This document shows positions 31,705 to 38,574 of a stretch of DNA of 64,000 nucleotides, piece by piece (the stretch's first letter is position 1; every line of letters starts with the position of its first letter). Both the position numbers and the translations under genes were made by a program. The notes beneath the pieces are model-generated. The model was given only the letters and a program-made list of their open reading frames with translations, made no database searches and was not told the origin of the DNA. Source of the stretch: Rhizobium ecuadorense (GTDB taxonomy: Bacteria > Pseudomonadota > Alphaproteobacteria > Rhizobiales > Rhizobiaceae); assembly GCF_001187535.1 (NCBI RefSeq), contig NZ_LFIO01000935.1, positions 1-64,000 of the forward strand, in the 5' to 3' direction.

Positions 31705-32186
31705 TCTACTTCATCGAATGCAGCGGCCGCGTGAAGGTTGGCTTTTCCGAAGACCCTTGGAGACGGGTAAGCAAGGTAGCGGCGGACTCCCCGTTCCCCT
31801 GCACGCTGATAGGCGTGATGTCCGGCGACAGAAGCGTTGAAACGCACGTCCAGAAACAGTGGAAACATCTTCATTGCCACCGCGAATGGTTTGCAGCTTC
31901 GAAAGAGTTTCTGGTGTGGATCTCGGACAACGCCCTGATCCGCAAGGAAAAGACGCTCCCCAAGTCTGGCGACGAAAGAAAGCCGCACAACGAAATGTGC
32001 GGCCTGATCGTGAAGCGCGGCGAGAAGATAAAAATCGCGCGGGAATGCGGCGTTACGCCAGCTGCGGTCGCGCAGTGGCTCAAGGTGCCTGCTGAATATT
32101 GCGCCATCGTCTCCAACATTACGGGCCATGACCGGCAGGTTCTGCGTCCTGACATTTTCTCGAGCACCTCGGCGTCGATCCAATGA
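31701..32186 (+). CDS. GIY-YIG-like domain fused to a YdaS/Cro-type HTH
   Basis: 161 residues. Residues 1-65 (MIYFIECSGRVKVGFSEDPWRRV ... VETHVQKQWKHLHCHREWF) match the MUG113/T5orf172 branch of the GIY-YIG nuclease superfamily, with the GIY-like IYF, the KVGFS strand and the H..REWF end. Residues about 105-150 (VKRGEKIKIARECGVTPAAV AQWLKVP) form a YdaS/Cro-like helix-turn-helix. Separate proteins of both kinds are common; one chain with both suggests either a self-targeted nuclease or a regulator that uses the fold for binding. Not all GIY-YIG catalytic residues can be confirmed by eye. The ATG overlaps the cro-like stop (ATGA). Confidence 0.7.
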   Translation: MIYFIECSGRVKVGFSEDPWRRVSKVAADSPFPCTLIGVMSGDRSVETHVQKQWKHLHCHREWFAASKEFLVWISDNALIRKEKTLPKSGDERKPHNEMCGLIVKRGEKIKIARECGVTPAAVAQWLKVPAEYCAIVSNITGHDRQVLRPDIFSSTSASIQ

Positions 32187-32239
32187 CCACCCCCACCCCC
32201 AAAATGAATCGCGCGATAGCCGCAGCGGAGGCAGCATGA
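32183..32239 (+). CDS. 18-codon coupling ORF
   Basis: MTTPTPKMNRAIAAAEAA, overlapping the upstream stop and the downstream start by four bases each. It may only hand ribosomes from one gene to the next. Weak as a protein. Confidence 0.25.
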   Translation: MTTPTPKMNRAIAAAEAA

Positions 32240-32643
32240 GCGACGACCGTATCAAGCCACCTTTCGAAGGCCAGCAGTTCACCAGCCATCAGCAGTGGGT
32301 GAACAAGGCATCGTCGTGGCTCACCTGCCACCCTCAGTACAACAACACCGAACACGGTGAGGTCAAAGGCTGGCGCGGCCACCACTTCACGGCCATGTGC
32401 TTCGACAGCCTTGGTCGTCGCGTCACGAACGGCGGAGATTTCCGCCGCGCCGAAGACGAAGGAACCTTCCCGGTCTGGTGGATTTGGCCCGATCAGATCT
32501 GCGAACTTGTGCGGCGTGCTCACTCCATCACCCCTGAATTCCCGGAAGACATCGCAGCACATCATGCAGTTGAAGGCTATGCGCCCGTTGAACGGGTGCA
32601 GGCAGAAAGACCCAACAAGCTAACCACCGGAGAAGCAGCATGA
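32236..32643 (+). CDS. Phage early protein, unknown function
   Basis: 135 residues: FEGQQFTSHQQWVNKASSWL, HGEVKGWRGHHFTAMCFDSLGRRV, EGTFPVWWIWPDQI. An aromatic-rich alpha/beta protein without a family I know. Start and stop overlap neighbours by four bases; the longer frame upstream (32128) is not used for that reason. Confidence 0.6.
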   Translation: MSDDRIKPPFEGQQFTSHQQWVNKASSWLTCHPQYNNTEHGEVKGWRGHHFTAMCFDSLGRRVTNGGDFRRAEDEGTFPVWWIWPDQICELVRRAHSITPEFPEDIAAHHAVEGYAPVERVQAERPNKLTTGEAA

Positions 32644-32789
32644 CATTCCTCGGCCCCCTTTTCATCACCCTGGTAGCCGGCGGCTTCTTCCTCATGACCG
32701 CTGTCACCGTCGCGGCTTGCGTTCGGTCCGGTCAGATCAGCCGCGAAGAACAAATTCCCCATCCCCAGCGCAACCCTCCCAGGGCGTAG
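32640..32789 (+). CDS. 49-residue membrane protein
   Basis: MTFLGPLFITLVAGGFFLMT continues hydrophobic to VTVAACV, then a polar tail (RSGQISREEQIPHPQRNPPRA). One transmembrane helix. The ATG overlaps the previous stop (ATGA). Function unknown; a strong hairpin begins 8 bases behind its stop. Confidence 0.55.
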   Translation: MTFLGPLFITLVAGGFFLMTAVTVAACVRSGQISREEQIPHPQRNPPRA

Positions 32790-32796
32790 CGGGATA

Positions 32797-33035
32797 GAGG
32801 CTGGATCACTTCCCCCTCTGATCCAGCCTCAACAGTTTGCATGACGGTAGCGACCAGTTCGCTACGAGACGAAGGGCCAGTGACCCCAACGACGAAACAC
32901 CCTCATCGAGGTCACTGGCATCTTCAGAGCCCATCGGGCGGCGGTCGGCTCTGATCTGAATAACTGGTTCCCGGCGGCGGGTGCCTGAGCGAGACGAAGG
33001 GGCCAAGGCCCCAGCAAGGGCGGCTCCTTCGTCTC
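32797..33035. other. Chain of four strong hairpins, possible structured RNA
   Basis: Four perfect inverted repeats follow one another: GAGGCTGGATCA/TGATCCAGCCTC (32797-32808, 32819-32830), TAGCG/CGCTA (32848-32852, 32860-32864), CCAGTGACC/GGTCACTGG (32877-32885, 32910-32918) and GAGACGAAGG/CCTTCGTCTC (32991-33000, 33026-33035). GAGACGAAGGG is also repeated directly at 32866-32876. The first hairpin may terminate transcription. A minus-strand frame (32806-33063) crosses all of them and is doubtful. Confidence 0.5.
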
Positions 33036-33182
33036 CAATGATCTGAATGTCCTGTTTGGTCATCTTCAGTAGCTCCGTGAACAAGAGCGAATATGAACCA
33101 GAAGGGCGACAAGGTGCACGAACATCACGACAGCCACGTGGGATCTCAACCCAAGGGCAATTCGAGAAACAGGAAAAAGGTC

Positions 33183-33488
33183 ATGAGTGCCGTTTTCGAA
33201 GCAAGAGACACATTCAGGGATGCCTGGCCTTTGCGGCGCTATGGCAAGCTCGACAACGTATTTTATCAGGCCGTGCGGTTCATTGCTCCGCGGGTGCAAA
33301 AGGAATTCACGATCCGAAGGGCTCGCTCGATCTACGAGGGAACGGCGCGCCGGATCGATAGCGAGGAGATGGATGCTCTAAGGGCAGCCATCGTGATGGA
33401 GGCGAAACGTGAACACGAAGAACTACGTGCCAGGCTGGCTACGCTGGACGAAAAGATTGCCGCCTTCGATGCGCGGATGGCTCGCTAA
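33183..33488 (+). CDS. Phage protein, helical, unknown function
   Basis: 101 residues. VFEARDTFRDAWPLRRYGKLDNV, then a basic helix and a long C-terminal coiled coil (ALRAAIVMEAKREHEELRARL ... ATLDEKIAAF). The ATG at 33183 has AGGAAAAAGG upstream; the in-frame ATG at 33093 would add 30 polar residues and lacks a good site. No family recognised. Confidence 0.55.
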   Translation: MSAVFEARDTFRDAWPLRRYGKLDNVFYQAVRFIAPRVQKEFTIRRARSIYEGTARRIDSEEMDALRAAIVMEAKREHEELRARLATLDEKIAAFDARMAR

Positions 33489-33567
33489 GCACTGGCGGAA
33501 GGTGGCCGGCAAGCGGATCGCGTGGGCGGAATGGTTGTTGGACGAGCGTAAGGAAGACGACAAGTGA
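33409..33567 (+). CDS. Small basic tryptophan-rich phage protein
   Basis: 52 residues: VPGWLRWTKRLPPSMRGWLA, then KHWRKVAGKRIAWAEWLLDE. The GTG start has GGAGG 6 bases upstream inside the previous gene (80-base overlap in another frame), and the stop overlaps the methyltransferase start (GTGA). Good signals for so short a frame; function unknown. Confidence 0.55.
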   Translation: MNTKNYVPGWLRWTKRLPPSMRGWLAKHWRKVAGKRIAWAEWLLDERKEDDK

Positions 33568-34340
33568 CCGCTTATTACAACGAGATAGATCCATACGCGG
33601 CCCAATGGCTACGCAATCTCATTGCGGCCGGTCACATAGCGCCTGGCGATGTAGACGAACGGAGCATCGTAGATGTCCAGCCAGACGACCTTAAGGGATA
33701 TGCACAATGCCACTTCTTCGCCGGCATCGCCGGGTGGAGCTATGGCCTTAAGCTTGCAGGCTGGGATGACGATCGACGAGTCTGGACCGGCTCATGTCCA
33801 TGTCAGCCGCTTTCAAGCGCCGGCAAGCAAAAAGGTCATCTCGACGAACGACACCTTTGGCCCGCTTTTTTCTCTCTCATCTCCGAGTGCAGACCTGCAG
33901 TGGTCTTTGGAGAGCAGGTTGCAAGCCCGATTGGCCTCAAATGGATGTCTGCCGTTCGATCTGACTTGGAAGGCGATCGATATGCCTGCGGGATTGCCAG
34001 CGTTCCAGGTTTCATCTCGGGTTCGCCCCAGCAGAGGCAACGGCTTTATTGGGTGGCCAGCTCCAACAGCGCAGGACGCGATGGGCTCAAGAAACCGGAC
34101 CAGCAGTCGGCAGCCGGGAGCGATCTTTCACGGCGGGACGACATTGACGGACGCCGCGGTTCTTTTTGGGCTTCCGCGATCCCAATGGAAGGCGCCGACA
34201 ATACCCGGCGTCTACTGTCACCCGGAATTAAGCTCCTGGCTGATGGGCTATCCGAAGGCATGGGACGCCTGCGCGCCTACGGCAATGCCATCGTCCCGCA
34301 AGTCGCGGCGGAAGTGATCGGCGCATTCATGGATGCCTAA
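33564..34340 (+). CDS. C5-cytosine DNA methyltransferase
   Basis: 258 residues. It transfers methyl from SAM to C5 of cytosine. Motif I FFAGIAGWSYGL (51-62), motif IV GSCPCQPLS with catalytic Cys80, motif VI as GEQVAS (Glu117; EQV instead of the usual ENV, as in several phage enzymes), motif VIII RQRLYW (158-163), a short target-recognition region, and motif X RAYGNAIVPQVAAE near the C-terminus. It is smaller than classic enzymes (300-400), mainly in the variable region. The start overlaps the preceding stop (GTGA). There is no cognate restriction gene nearby, so it is probably an orphan phage enzyme for protection from host restriction. A second long frame lies inside it. Confidence 0.9.
   Translation: MTAYYNEIDPYAAQWLRNLIAAGHIAPGDVDERSIVDVQPDDLKGYAQCHFFAGIAGWSYGLKLAGWDDDRRVWTGSCPCQPLSSAGKQKGHLDERHLWPAFFSLISECRPAVVFGEQVASPIGLKWMSAVRSDLEGDRYACGIASVPGFISGSPQQRQRLYWVASSNSAGRDGLKKPDQQSAAGSDLSRRDDIDGRRGSFWASAIPMEGADNTRRLLSPGIKLLADGLSEGMGRLRAYGNAIVPQVAAEVIGAFMDA
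33673..34317 (+). CDS. Nested +1-frame protein inside the C5 methyltransferase gene
   Basis: 214 codons without a stop, wholly inside the 777-bp methyltransferase gene and in the +1 frame. The product has features I know from phage-encoded hypothetical proteins: NATSSPASPGG near the start, SLESRLQARL then LTWK (97-100), GWPAPTAQD (127-135), ELSSWLMGYP (185-194) and the tail CAPTAMPSSRKSRRK (200-214). The tail is the out-of-frame reading of methyltransferase motif X, and NATSSPAS that of motif I, so the overlap must be shared wherever this protein occurs. Start uncertain: ATG at 33673 or a later one. No function known; a spurious frame remains possible. Confidence 0.55.
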   Translation: MSSQTTLRDMHNATSSPASPGGAMALSLQAGMTIDESGPAHVHVSRFQAPASKKVISTNDTFGPLFSLSSPSADLQWSLESRLQARLASNGCLPFDLTWKAIDMPAGLPAFQVSSRVRPSRGNGFIGWPAPTAQDAMGSRNRTSSRQPGAIFHGGTTLTDAAVLFGLPRSQWKAPTIPGVYCHPELSSWLMGYPKAWDACAPTAMPSSRKSRRK

Positions 34341-34380
34341 CCCACCCCCATACACACCCAGGTAACTCAAGAGGGCGGCG

Positions 34381-35271
34381 ATGACGAACCCATACAAGAT
34401 CGAAGGCCCAGCGCTCATCAGCTTCAGCGGCGGCCGCACCTCGGCATACATGCTCTATCAGATCCTTCAGGTCCACGGCGGGAAGCTGCCCGACGACGTG
34501 GTTGTTTCGTTCGCCAACACTGGCAAGGAGAGGGAAGAGACGCTTCGCTTCGTTCACGAGTGCGGTAGCCGGTGGGGTGTCCGTATCAGGTGGGTCGAAT
34601 GGCGCCCTGACCGCAAGGAATCCAAATACGCGGCCTTTGAGGAAGTTGGCTTCAATAGTGCGAGCCGAAAAGGTGAGCCCTTTAAGGCGCTGATAGATAT
34701 CAAAAAACGAATGCCCAACACGTTCCAACGCTGGTGCACGACGTTTTTGAAGATCTACGCCAAGGATGCGCTGATGCGCCAGGAACTTGGTCTTGAGCCT
34801 GGTCAATATCTAGAAGTCATTGGGCTTCGTGATGACGAAGGGCTGCGCATTCTTAATGGGTTTGCTCGGGCAGAAACCGACAAAAGGAAGGTTAGGTATC
34901 CGCTCGCCAATGCGAAGGTTAAGAAGCCGGACGTAATGCGCTTCTGGCTTGGCGAAAATACCGATCCGAAAAACCTCACACATCCATTGCCGCAGGGGTT
35001 CGATCTGGGGTTGGCCTCATGGGAAGGAAATTGCGACTTCTGTTTCCAGAAGGGAAAGGGCATTCGCAAGCGCTTGATCCGAGACAACCCGCAGACGCCA
35101 GTCTGGTGGCATCAGCGCGAGGTGGATCACGACGGATGGTTCGATAGCCGTGATCGCGTGGCCCAACTGGTAGAGCAAGTGCGCGCCAACCCGACTTTCT
35201 TCGACGAAGAAGCAGACGATATGGATGCCGACGTCGAGTGCGGGTCTTACTGTGCAGGAGAAGCAGCATGA
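34381..35271 (+). CDS. PAPS-reductase-like PP-loop protein
   Basis: 296 residues. ISFSGGRTSAYML near residues 13-25 is the PP-loop of the adenine nucleotide alpha hydrolase/PAPS reductase fold (SGGRTS in place of SGGKDS). FANTGKEREETLRFV and RWCTTFLKIYA follow. CDFCFQKGKG and a C-terminal CGSYC suggest a metal or Fe-S site. True PAPS reductases make sulfite; phage relatives of this type are frequent and have no settled reaction, and related PP-loop enzymes (DndC) are used for DNA phosphorothioation. It sits between two methyltransferases, so nucleic-acid modification is a reasonable inference. Confidence 0.75.
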   Translation: MTNPYKIEGPALISFSGGRTSAYMLYQILQVHGGKLPDDVVVSFANTGKEREETLRFVHECGSRWGVRIRWVEWRPDRKESKYAAFEEVGFNSASRKGEPFKALIDIKKRMPNTFQRWCTTFLKIYAKDALMRQELGLEPGQYLEVIGLRDDEGLRILNGFARAETDKRKVRYPLANAKVKKPDVMRFWLGENTDPKNLTHPLPQGFDLGLASWEGNCDFCFQKGKGIRKRLIRDNPQTPVWWHQREVDHDGWFDSRDRVAQLVEQVRANPTFFDEEADDMDADVECGSYCAGEAA

Positions 35272-35348
35272 AACTGATCGATCTCCTGAAATCCGGTCTC
35301 GATACCGTCCAGATAGCCGAATACCTCGGCGGCGGGGAGGCAGCATGA
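35268..35348 (+). CDS. 26-residue microprotein
   Basis: MKLIDLLKSGLDTVQIAEYL then GGGEAA. The ATG overlaps the preceding stop and its stop overlaps the rusA start, four bases each. The DTVQIAEYLG helix pair resembles a minimal HTH. Coupling and composition support it modestly. Confidence 0.4.
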   Translation: MKLIDLLKSGLDTVQIAEYLGGGEAA

Positions 35349-35707
35349 TCAGACTCCATCTTCCTTTCCCAATATCCGTCAACGCTCTCTATGCGAACGG
35401 GGGCAACAAGCGCGGTCGGCACAAGACGCCACGCTATGAGGCATGGATTGCTGAAGCCTCCATCGTCGTCAAGGACAGCATGAGGCAACGGCTCGGGCCG
35501 TACAGCATATCCATCTGCCTTCAGGCTCCCGACAAGCGCGCCCGCGATATCGGTAATCTCGAAAAGTGCGTTTCGGATTTCCTCGTCATGCACGGCATCG
35601 TCAAGGACGACAGCTTTTGCCAGCGCTTGCTGATGACGTGGGGGGAGGGGTTGCCGGCGCCGTGCGTGGTGCTGTTGCAGAAGGCGGAAGAGGATCTGGC
35701 GGCATGA
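35345..35707 (+). CDS. rusA: RusA-family Holliday-junction resolvase
   Basis: 120 residues. LPFPISVNALYANGGNKRGRHKTPRYEAW, the acidic pair in DKRARDIGNLEKCVSDFLV and the GIVKDDS turn are the RusA signature, with metal-binding aspartates D76/D80-type and the D.D. turn. RusA cuts four-way junctions in phage recombination and replication. Four-base overlaps on both sides. Confidence 0.9.
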   Translation: MIRLHLPFPISVNALYANGGNKRGRHKTPRYEAWIAEASIVVKDSMRQRLGPYSISICLQAPDKRARDIGNLEKCVSDFLVMHGIVKDDSFCQRLLMTWGEGLPAPCVVLLQKAEEDLAA

Positions 35708-36279
35708 CCGTTCGCGCCTCAAATTTTGAGATCGTCGCCAACAACTACTACGCCACGGAGCCGTGGGCAACACATGCGCTCCTGCGCCGCTTTCCAATGG
35801 CTGGCTATGTCGTCTGGGAGCCTGCCGCCGGCTCTCACATGATGGCAGACGTTCTCCGCAAGGACGGGGCTACCGTCTGGACGAGCGACATCGAGAACTA
35901 CGGCCGCAGCCATTGCGAGATGTTCGATTTCCTATCGGGCCATGTGTCTCCGATGCTGACAGAACGCCCAAATGCCATCGTGACAAATCCTCCATACGGA
36001 AAGGGCAATCGTCTGGCCGTCCGGTTCTGCGAACTGGCTCTTGAGCGCTGCGCCGGCAATGTCGCGATGCTGCTCACTGCCAAGTTCGATTTCGGTAAGA
36101 CCCGTCATCACCTCTTCCGCGACAATGACCGCTTCATGGCGAAGATCAACCTCGTCGATCGCATCAGTTGGGCCGGCAATGGCGAGACGGGAACCGAAGA
36201 CCATGCCTGGTACGTCTGGGGGCCGGAACGCTCCGGATCGACAGGCCCGAGGATCTTCTACGAGGGGAAAGAGGCATGA
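35704..36279 (+). CDS. SAM-dependent DNA methyltransferase, NPPY type
   Basis: 191 residues. WEPAAGSHMMADVLRKDG is motif I, TSDIE motif II, and TNPPYGKGN motif IV, the amino-methyltransferase (N6-adenine or N4-cytosine) active site. It begins with YYATEPWATHALL, common in phage enzymes that act without a separate recognition domain. Second methyltransferase of this operon. Target unknown. Confidence 0.8.
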   Translation: MTVRASNFEIVANNYYATEPWATHALLRRFPMAGYVVWEPAAGSHMMADVLRKDGATVWTSDIENYGRSHCEMFDFLSGHVSPMLTERPNAIVTNPPYGKGNRLAVRFCELALERCAGNVAMLLTAKFDFGKTRHHLFRDNDRFMAKINLVDRISWAGNGETGTEDHAWYVWGPERSGSTGPRIFYEGKEA

Positions 36280-36692
36280 TCAAGCACTTCACCACCAAGG
36301 CAGACGAAACGCCCGAGTTCGTCGAGTTCTGGAACTCATGGCGGCCCTACGCCCGCCACACCGATGGCCGCGGCGACGCCCGCGATACATTCTTCAAGCA
36401 CGTCAATGCCGGCGCAGACCCTCGCGATATCACCGATGGTGCCAAATATTTCATCCGCACCATGAAGGAGCGCGACAAGGAGTATATCCCGCTCGCCGCC
36501 TCATGGATCAACAAGCGGGCGTACGAAGACATGGCCGAATCCGAGCGCGCCCTGCAGCAGCGCGTCGTCGAGCGTGCCCAGGCGGCGAACGTCGTGCCGA
36601 TTCAGCAGCCAAAGGAAAGCCCAGAGAGACGCGCCGAAATGGCAGCTCGTCTCCGTGAGGTTGCCAGCAGCATGCGGGTTACCGGGCAATGA
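36276..36692 (+). CDS. Phage replication-region protein
   Basis: 138 residues. FVEFWNSWRPYARHTDGRGDARDTFFKHV, ITDGAKYFIRTMKER and YIPLAASWINKRAYED are the pattern of a small domain often found at the C-terminus of phage replisome-organiser or DnaT/helicase-loader-like proteins. A replication role is inferred, not shown. The start overlaps the previous stop. Confidence 0.55.
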   Translation: MIKHFTTKADETPEFVEFWNSWRPYARHTDGRGDARDTFFKHVNAGADPRDITDGAKYFIRTMKERDKEYIPLAASWINKRAYEDMAESERALQQRVVERAQAANVVPIQQPKESPERRAEMAARLREVASSMRVTGQ

Positions 36693-36889
36693 AAGACTGG
36701 CGCCAGATCCACGAACGCCGAGCCGAAGAACTCTTCAACAAGGGCTATCGCCTCGCTGAAGATCACATCGGCATCGACGACACGGTTCTCAAGGGTAGGC
36801 GTCACACACTCAGACCCGGAACCATATGGCTATGGGCAACACAGCAGGCATGGGAACCGCCTGCACAGCAGCAAGAGGGCGCAGAATGA
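36689..36889 (+). CDS. Small phage protein, unknown function
   Basis: 66 residues: MKDWRQIHERRAEELFNKGY, LKGRRHTLRPGTIWLWATQQAW. No family recognised. Overlaps both neighbours by four bases. Confidence 0.55.
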   Translation: MKDWRQIHERRAEELFNKGYRLAEDHIGIDDTVLKGRRHTLRPGTIWLWATQQAWEPPAQQQEGAE

Positions 36890-37416
36890 GTATCCATGTA
36901 CCAGTCATGATGGAACAGCATGAACACAACAAGGCAACGCGAGCGATCCTGTTTCGGCCGCCGGCTGCCGTTGATCTGGAGACAAAGCAGCAGAAGCGCA
37001 TCGGCATGCTCGAAATGACGGCGCGCAGCCTCCGCTTCGAATTGGAGCAGCGAGACGCCGAGATCCGGCAGCTAAAGGCAGACTTGGCCGATCGCAACGC
37101 CCGCGTCATCGACCAGGCGCACAAGCTCTGCCAGTTGCTGCACGTAGAATCGGACGAGGAGGAATATACCGAAGTCCGCCGCGTCAAGGAAATCGTCGAC
37201 GAGGTTCTGCAGGACTATCCAGGCGTCACAATGGCCGACATCGTCAGCGTTCGGCGCACCCGCGACCTGATCACGCCTCGGCATCGTTGCTATTACGAGG
37301 TCTACCGCCAGCGTCCGGATCTCTCATTCCCCGCGATCGGCCGCTACTTCAAGCGTGACCACACATCAATTCTAAGCGGCGTCAAGAAGCACAAGACGGG
37401 GGACGAGCGCGCATGA
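36886..37416 (+). CDS. Coiled coil plus DnaA-domain-IV-like DNA-binding protein
   Basis: 176 residues. The middle (about 35-80) is a coiled coil (MLEMTARSLRFELEQRDAEI RQLKADLADRNA). The C-terminal 70 residues (MADIVSVRRTRDLITPRHRC YYEVYRQRPDLSF..IGRYFKRDHTSIL) match the DnaA domain IV that reads DnaA boxes, including the DHTSIL signature. There is no AAA+ domain. It may bind DnaA-box-like sites in the phage origin or compete with host DnaA (inference). Confidence 0.8.
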   Translation: MSIHVPVMMEQHEHNKATRAILFRPPAAVDLETKQQKRIGMLEMTARSLRFELEQRDAEIRQLKADLADRNARVIDQAHKLCQLLHVESDEEEYTEVRRVKEIVDEVLQDYPGVTMADIVSVRRTRDLITPRHRCYYEVYRQRPDLSFPAIGRYFKRDHTSILSGVKKHKTGDERA

Positions 37417-37613
37417 GCATTCACGTCACCCCGCGCGAAAAGGAAGTGCTGGTGCACCTCAGCAACGGCAAGACGACCGATCTCATCGGCGAGATCCTCG
37501 GCATTCGAGCGAACACCATCAACACCTACAAGCGGGAGATGATGGACCGCTTCGGCGCGGCAAACGTCACCTCGCTCGTAGCGGCGGCGCTGCGGCAGGG
37601 CGTCATCACATGA
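37413..37613 (+). CDS. LuxR-type HTH protein
   Basis: 66 residues, a solitary GerE/LuxR helix-turn-helix: LTPRE-like VTPREKEVLVHLSNGKTTDL, IGEILGIRANTINTYKREMM and LVAAALRQG. No sensing domain. Likely a regulator within the phage programme; its target could be the late promoter at 38530 (inference). Confidence 0.8.
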   Translation: MSIHVTPREKEVLVHLSNGKTTDLIGEILGIRANTINTYKREMMDRFGAANVTSLVAAALRQGVIT

Positions 37614-37780
37614 GTCTAACGCTCGCACAGGTCCTCGCTCACATAGAGCGTGAGAAAGAGAAGCGGGACATGGAAGCCGCCGGCTATTACCGGCACGGGG
37701 TGACGCTCGCCGGCGACGAGAAAATCGAGGACGTGAAGGTTTCCCAAGACGGCAAGAGCATCTGGATCAAACTAGCATAG
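37610..37780 (+). CDS. Small phage protein, unknown function
   Basis: 56 residues: MSLTLAQVLAHIEREKEKRD, then AGYYRHGVTLAGDEKIEDVK and SIWIKLA. The start overlaps the LuxR-type stop (ATGA). No family recognised. Confidence 0.55.
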   Translation: MSLTLAQVLAHIEREKEKRDMEAAGYYRHGVTLAGDEKIEDVKVSQDGKSIWIKLA

Positions 37781-37792
37781 CGAGGAACGGGC

Positions 37793-38407
37793 ATGAAGGC
37801 GGCAAACATGGCATGGTACGCACTAAGACTGAAGCCTGGCGCATCGAGGCCCTATCGGCACGACGAGCGCCTGACCAATATCGAATGGTCAATGAAGCGC
37901 GAAGGCATGGAATGCTACATGCCAACGGAACTGGCGCTGAAGATCCACCATCGCACAAAGCAGGCGATCGACAAGCGGTTTCCGCTGATCCCCGGCTATG
38001 CCTTCATGCAGGCGGTCCACGACGAGCAGAACTGGAAGAAGGTTCGGGACTGCGATTTCGTCGCCTCCATCATCGGCATCGGCGGCACACCCATCCCGCT
38101 ACCCACGGCGCAGATCGATCTTATCCAGATGGCAGAGACAAGCCTTCGTGAGCTGTACGAGTATCACAAGGCGCTGAGAGCCTACGAGGAAGAGCAGCGG
38201 CTTCGCAAGGTGACGCGCCGTGTGGCCTCCGAACAGTTCCCCGCCGGCAGCGTCGTGACCATCGGCCGCCAGCATCGGCTCTTCGCCGGCAGGAGGGCAA
38301 CAATCATCGCCGCGACCGGCCGCAACACGATCAAGGCCGTTATCGAAACCCTCAACGGGATGGCGAATGCGGAAATCCCGATTGGGCTTGTGGAAAGGGT
38401 TGCATGA
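37793..38407 (+). CDS. NusG-like putative antitermination protein
   Basis: 204 residues. The N-terminal NGN-like domain is WYALRLKPGASRP, REGMECYMPTE and FPLIPGYAFMQ, with a specialised insertion. The C-terminal KOW-like region is FPAGSVVTIGRQHRLFAGRR. NusG/RfaH paralogues ride RNA polymerase and suppress termination. Position as the last large early gene, just before a structured non-coding segment and the late operon, fits a Q-like antiterminator (inference). The start has GAGGAACGGGC upstream. Confidence 0.8.
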   Translation: MKAANMAWYALRLKPGASRPYRHDERLTNIEWSMKREGMECYMPTELALKIHHRTKQAIDKRFPLIPGYAFMQAVHDEQNWKKVRDCDFVASIIGIGGTPIPLPTAQIDLIQMAETSLRELYEYHKALRAYEEEQRLRKVTRRVASEQFPAGSVVTIGRQHRLFAGRRATIIAATGRNTIKAVIETLNGMANAEIPIGLVERVA

Positions 38408-38520
38408 TGGTTGACGTGCTTAATTGGTTCGCGGCCGACTTCGACAGGTTTTCGTGCCTTCTCATCTTGATCGTGGCCATCGGGTGGTCGATTGGGGCGG
38501 CGAGAGGTGTTGATAGGTGA
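38404..38520 (+). CDS. 38-residue membrane protein
   Basis: MMVDVLNWFAADFDRFSCLL then ILIVAIGWSIGAARGVDR, one transmembrane helix. The ATG overlaps the NusG-like stop. Last coding sequence of the rightward early operon. Function unknown. Confidence 0.45.
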   Translation: MMVDVLNWFAADFDRFSCLLILIVAIGWSIGAARGVDR

Positions 38521-38529
38521 TTGTAACCG

Positions 38530-38558
38530 TTGACGATTAACTTTTAATTGGTTAATGG
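38530..38558 (+). promoter_or_regulatory. Candidate late promoter with inverted repeat
   Basis: TTGACG at 38530-38535 and TAATGG at 38553-38558 are spaced 17 bp, like a sigma-70-type promoter. ATTAAC (38536-38541) and GTTAAT (38551-38556) form an inverted repeat inside it, a likely regulator site. It stands exactly between early and late genes. Confidence 0.45.
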
Positions 38559-38574
38559 TTATGGAGTGATTTGC

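Noticed and set aside
32806..33063. Minus-strand frame of about 85 codons with a possible GGAG site
   Set aside because: It runs antisense to the early operon and straight through four perfect hairpins; its composition looks like read-through of the structured DNA.
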